Shown here piece after piece: positions 61,014 through 64,000 of a stretch of 64,000 nt of DNA. This DNA is from Marimonas arenosa (GTDB lineage: Bacteria; Pseudomonadota; Alphaproteobacteria; Rhodobacterales; Rhodobacteraceae), in assembly GCF_030848945.1 (NCBI RefSeq), contig NZ_JANHAX010000001.1:310001-374000 (forward strand), written 5' to 3'. A program made the position numbers and the translations under genes. The notes below the pieces were generated by a model. The model saw only the letters and a list, made by a program, of their open reading frames with translations. It had not been told where the DNA came from and did not search any database. Numbering within the stretch: position 1 is the stretch's first letter; every line of letters starts with the position of its first letter.

Positions 61014-61841
61014 TTATTTGCTCGCCAATTCGCCATGGAATGCGGCCAGCGCCTCGTCCGACAGGGTGTCGAGACCGATGGCCGTACCGGTTTCGTCAAC
61101 CGAGTCCTCTGCCTCGGCGACTGCATCTTCGGCATCTTCCGCAGCGTCCTGCGCATCGGCCAGATCGGCTTCGGCGTCTGCCAGATCGGCCTCTGCCTCA
61201 GCCAGCGCATCCTCAGACTCTGCCAGTGCGTCAGCGTCCGGCGCGTTGTCGACGGCCTCCTGAGCTGCGGTAACAGCATCCTGCGCCTCGTCGACGGCAT
61301 CTTGCGCCTCTGCCACAGAGTTTTCGGCTTCGGCTTGTGCATTCTGGGCTTCAGCCAGATCATCGAGGGCTTCACTATACGAGGCGATTTGACCAACCAT
61401 GCTGTTGGGTGACGCATTCGCAAATGCGGTCGCGCTGGCATGAACTGCGTTGAGGCCTTTCAATTCAGAAGAGATGGCGCCTTTCCCTGGGTTCGCAGCG
61501 CTCTTGCCCCTGGCCTGCGCGCTCTTGCCTTTTGCGGCCTTTCCCTTTGCAGATCGGCTTCCTTTGGCGGATTGGCTGGCCGACCCTTTCGCGTGCCCTC
61601 TGGCGTTTCCGACACCATGCCCGCTGCCATTGCCCGCGCCGTGACCCACGCCGTTCCCGCCGCCGTTGCCGCCGCCATTGCCGCCGCCGTTGCCGCCACC
61701 ACTACCGCCGCCGTTGCCGCCACCATTCCCTTTGGCGGAAACCTCGGTCGCAATCATTGAAACGGTGGACGCGACGCCAAATCCGACAACAGTCAGGACG
61801 ATGGCGGATGCCTTGAGAAACCTTCTCGAACGGTGCTTCAT
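61014..61841 (-). CDS. Secreted Gly/Asn-rich and coiled-coil protein
   Basis: A 275-residue protein in three parts: a signal segment (FLKASAIVLTVVGFGVASTVSM), a Gly/Asn-then-Lys/Ser/Ala-rich basic tract (GNGGGNGG repeats, then AKGSRSAKGKAAKGKS), and an acidic coiled coil of Ala/Glu/Asp heptads (DLADAEADLADAQDAAEDAE) from about residue 165. Charge switches from strongly basic to strongly acidic. No enzymatic domain. Start 61841 follows GGAGGAAGAAGGC. Likely a surface or matrix structural protein. Confidence 0.7.
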   Translation of the reverse strand: MKHRSRRFLKASAIVLTVVGFGVASTVSMIATEVSAKGNGGGNGGGSGGGNGGGNGGGNGGGNGVGHGAGNGSGHGVGNARGHAKGSASQSAKGSRSAKGKAAKGKSAQARGKSAANPGKGAISSELKGLNAVHASATAFANASPNSMVGQIASYSEALDDLAEAQNAQAEAENSVAEAQDAVDEAQDAVTAAQEAVDNAPDADALAESEDALAEAEADLADAEADLADAQDAAEDAEDAVAEAEDSVDETGTAIGLDTLSDEALAAFHGELASK

Positions 61842-62388
61842 GCCTTCTTCCTCCGGGAAAGGTAAAGATTTTCCCCATTTCTCAGCCATGACAAAGGCCA
61901 GAATATGGCAAAACTTCTCGGTAAGCTGACCGTCGCGCATGGCGCACGCAATACCGCCCGTTGCGACGGCTGCTCGGGCTGTCGCCGAGGTCCGAATTGG
62001 ATCGCAGCGGTCTGTTTGACGGTTTCTTCCAGTCAGTAGATCGCTAAGCGAGTGATCCTTTCCGAACAGGATGCAGGCATGCGCGTCAGGGGGATTGCAG
62101 GCGTTTAGAGCCTAAAGGTCGGAAGTCTCCGAAACAGTCCCCGTCTTCTCCAAGAGGATCGCATCTTGAGAGGCAAGGCCTTCCAGAAAACAGCAACCCC
62201 GTCGTTTTCCAGCACCGCAAAGAAGTTAGTGGCGGACCCAAGAGCCGCCATGCCTTGATCTGACAGCATCCTGCAAGATCCGATAATGCCCTATTATTTA
62301 GAATATTTTGGTCTGGAACTGTCCGGCATGATCCACCATATTCCCATACAATCCACGTCTATGTGGGGGATATACTGGGGGATTGAAT
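61842..62388. other. Gap between surface gene and integrase, candidate attachment region
   Basis: 547 bases without a supported gene, the right half AT-rich. No tRNA gene or tRNA 3' end was found, so the element did not obviously insert into one. The junction (attL or attR) should be near the integrase but cannot be placed without the other end. Confidence 0.3.
62364..62383 (+). repeat. Tandem direct repeat at the integrase start
   Basis: TGGGGGAT occurs at 62364-62371 and 62376-62383, a 12-base period; the second copy doubles as the ribosome-binding site of the integrase. The arrangement could be an operator by which the integrase or an excisionase represses translation or transcription. 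Confidence 0.4.
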
Positions 62389-63657
62389 ATGGAAGCAAGA
62401 GGTGCGCGAAAGCCTGAGAAGGCGCTGACCACACGCTTCGTCGAAACCGTGAGCGCGCCGGGCAAATACTTCGATGGCCACGGGCTGTTTCTCCGCGTCC
62501 GGCCCAACGGCGGCAAGCAGTGGGTGCAGCGCATCACTATCCGCGGCAAGCGATGTGAACTTGGTCTGGGCAGCCCCCCCGCCGTGCCGTTGGCCAAGGC
62601 GCGCCAGATTTCCTTGGAGAACCGGGGCATAGCGATGCTGGGGGGCGATCCGCTTCAAGATAAGCGCGAGGCTGCCGCCGAACTGCGCTTTGAGCAAGCG
62701 GTGGAGATGTATCTGTCCGCCAAGCTGTCGGAGTTTCAGAATGAAAAGCACCGCAAACAGTGGCGCTCTACGCTGGAGACCTACGCCCTACCCGTGCTGG
62801 GTCCAAAGAAGGTCTCGGAAATCACTGTGCAGGACGTGCTGCGCGTGTTGGAGCCGATCTGGCTGACCAAGACCGAGACGGCGAAGCGGCTCCGCGGGCG
62901 AATTGAAAACGTGCTGTCATGGGCGACGGTGGCGGGCCACCGCGCGGGTGACAATCCGGCCCGGTGGAAAGGCAACCTTTCTGAGATCCTGCCGAAGCCA
63001 ACCAAAGTAGCGAAGGCCGTCAATCAGCCTGCGCTGGCGCTGAGCGATGTTCCCCGCTGGTGGGTCGACCTGTCCGCCCGTGACGGCATGGGAGCTCAGG
63101 CGCTGGCGTTCCTCATGCTGACGGCTGCTCGCTCCGGCGAGGTCCGCGGCATGACCTGGGGTGAAGTCGACCTTGAGGCGGGTCTCTGGACGGTTCCCGC
63201 CCCCCGCATGAAGAACAGCCGAGAGCACCGCGTGCCCCTGTCACCGCAAGCGACGGCGCTGCTGGAGGGGCTGCCGCGCATGGCCGGGTCTCCATACGTG
63301 TTTTTTGCTCCGCGCGGCGGCATGCTGTCGGACATGAGCGTTTCCGCCGTCATGCGGCGCATGCACGAGGCGCAGGTCAAGTCGGGCGATCCGGGCTATC
63401 TGGACCCACGCAGCAAGCGCCCAGTGGTGCCGCACGGGCTCCGCTCGACATTCCGGCAATGGGCGGCGGAGCGTGGCTATCCTCGCGACATGGCAGAAAT
63501 TGCGCTGGCGCACTGGATCGGCTCCGAGGTGGAGCGCGCCTATCAGCGTGCCGATATGCTGGAGCGGCGGCGCGACATGATGGTGGCGTGGGCGGCGTTC
63601 TTGCGTGGCGAGGAATCCGAGGGCGTTGTGGCGCTTTTTTCAGGAGCCGAAGCATGA
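62389..63657 (+). CDS. Tyrosine recombinase / integrase, P4 family
   Basis: A 422-residue site-specific recombinase. An N-terminal DUF4102-type arm-binding domain (YFDGHGLFLRVRPNGGKQWVQRI), a SAM-like core-binding domain (residues ~95-180), and the catalytic domain with Arg in LTAARSGEVRGMTW, HGLRSTFRQWAAERG (H-x2-R), HWIGSEVERAYQRAD (His and nucleophile Tyr). All five catalytic positions appear intact, so it should be active. Start at ATG 62389 with GGGGGA before it. It most likely marks the border of an integrated element extending to the right of the window. Confidence 0.94.
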   Translation: MEARGARKPEKALTTRFVETVSAPGKYFDGHGLFLRVRPNGGKQWVQRITIRGKRCELGLGSPPAVPLAKARQISLENRGIAMLGGDPLQDKREAAAELRFEQAVEMYLSAKLSEFQNEKHRKQWRSTLETYALPVLGPKKVSEITVQDVLRVLEPIWLTKTETAKRLRGRIENVLSWATVAGHRAGDNPARWKGNLSEILPKPTKVAKAVNQPALALSDVPRWWVDLSARDGMGAQALAFLMLTAARSGEVRGMTWGEVDLEAGLWTVPAPRMKNSREHRVPLSPQATALLEGLPRMAGSPYVFFAPRGGMLSDMSVSAVMRRMHEAQVKSGDPGYLDPRSKRPVVPHGLRSTFRQWAAERGYPRDMAEIALAHWIGSEVERAYQRADMLERRRDMMVAWAAFLRGEESEGVVALFSGAEA

Positions 63658-63699
63658 AATCGGCAAAAAAGGTCGGTATTTGGTCCGGGAGTGTATTCC

Positions 63700-64000
63700 A
63701 TGCAATCAGATAACGTCACGGCTGCCAGAGATTGGGCAAATGGATACGTGCAAAACCTTGCTCCACAATTGGATGATCTGCTCGGTCCCGCAAGCTGGTA
63801 CAAACGAGAACACATGCAGGAAGCGTTGGGGATATCGGAAGAAAACGGCGTTTACACCGTTCCGTTTGTTGCCGCCCACGCACTGCGCGAACAGGCACAA
63901 ACTGACAAGGCTGCGCACAGTCTAGCCAGCCGCATCGTCGAGCAAAACCGGTCTCGAAGCGCGTCTATTCCCGAGCCGCTCGAGGATATCGCAAGTGGTC
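63700..64000 (+). CDS. Hypothetical protein, 3' end beyond window
   Basis: An open frame from ATG 63700 (GGGAG 8 bases upstream) to the window edge, at least 100 residues, with no stop. The sequence starts MQSDNVTAARDWANGYVQN and includes WYKREHMQEALGISEENGVY. No family is recognised; it is Gln/Ala-rich and hydrophilic. It lies 42 bases after the integrase and is probably the first cargo gene of the element. Lower GC than the core genes supports this. Confidence 0.55.
   Translation, partial: MQSDNVTAARDWANGYVQNLAPQLDDLLGPASWYKREHMQEALGISEENGVYTVPFVAAHALREQAQTDKAAHSLASRIVEQNRSRSASIPEPLEDIASG

Noticed and set aside
61650..61740. GCC-rich tandem repeats suggesting a minisatellite or CRISPR
   Set aside because: They encode the Gly/Asn tract of the surface protein in frame.
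61842..62388. tRNA gene as integrase target
   Set aside because: Searched by eye for a T-loop (GTTCRANNC) and CCA end; neither was found.

Overview
This is a 64 kb high-GC chromosomal window from an alphaproteobacterium, most likely a Rhodobacterales member of the Roseobacter group. The evidence is the gene content: IalB-type secreted protein, DUF853/HerA ATPase, class II DAHP synthase, alphaproteobacterial-type PstC/PstA with long N-terminal regions, 3-hydroxybutyrate dehydrogenase, an orphan LuxR-type autoinducer regulator, and FnrL-like and Pho-box operator sequences. No tRNA, rRNA or CRISPR array was found. Everything here is read from sequence and family knowledge; no database search was run.

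Layout. 0-2.3 kb: 3' end of lepA, an AT-rich foreign-looking ORF, then an 860-base gene-free stretch that opens with three DnaA-box-like 9-mers. 2.3-6.5 kb: an amidase, then an anaerobic respiration pair (octaheme tetrathionate-reductase-family cytochrome plus cytochrome b) behind two FNR-type sites; an intrinsic terminator between the two sites suggests an FNR-controlled small RNA. 6.6-14.6 kb: cell-envelope genes (DUF882 peptidase, L,D-transpeptidase, an LpxD/ACP/ketoacyl-synthase module, IalB) and a HerA-like ATPase. 14.7-20.6 kb: a complete branched-chain amino acid ABC transporter operon with two small paralogous secreted Cys-rich proteins embedded in it. 20.7-28.5 kb: PQQ-type sugar dehydrogenase, GlxA/GbdR-type regulator, DAHP synthase, PAS protein, yicC-gmk, gamma carbonic anhydrase. 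28.7-36.1 kb: the phosphate regulon phoR-pstSCAB-phoU-phoB with a three-unit Pho box before pstS.

36.4-41.8 kb: a divergent LysR/gcdH pair, a LuxR solo, a structured candidate RNA downstream of a lux-box-like palindrome, and tsf/rpsB. 42-49 kb: HupE-like and DUF4198 proteins with overlapping divergent starts, psuK-psuG for pseudouridine breakdown, DUF502, patatin and bdhA. 49.1-52.3 kb: a well-formed candidate small RNA, an orphan peptide-binding protein, and an arsenate reductase-aquaporin pair carrying the same Pho-box architecture as pstS, which ties arsenic detoxification to phosphate starvation. 52.3-56.4 kb: a 2OG-Fe(II) oxygenase, an LLM flavin enzyme and a NarX/NarL-like two-component pair. 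56.4-64 kb: accessory surface genes (a repeat protein, a 23-repeat RTX protein, a TonB-C/PG-binding protein, a Gly-rich coiled-coil protein), then a P4-type tyrosine integrase that probably marks the edge of an integrated element, with one gene running off the window end.

The most interesting signals are between the genes: three or four candidate regulatory RNAs, each with its own promoter and terminator logic, and the shared Pho-box motif. Among proteins, the twin secreted proteins inside the liv operon stand out.
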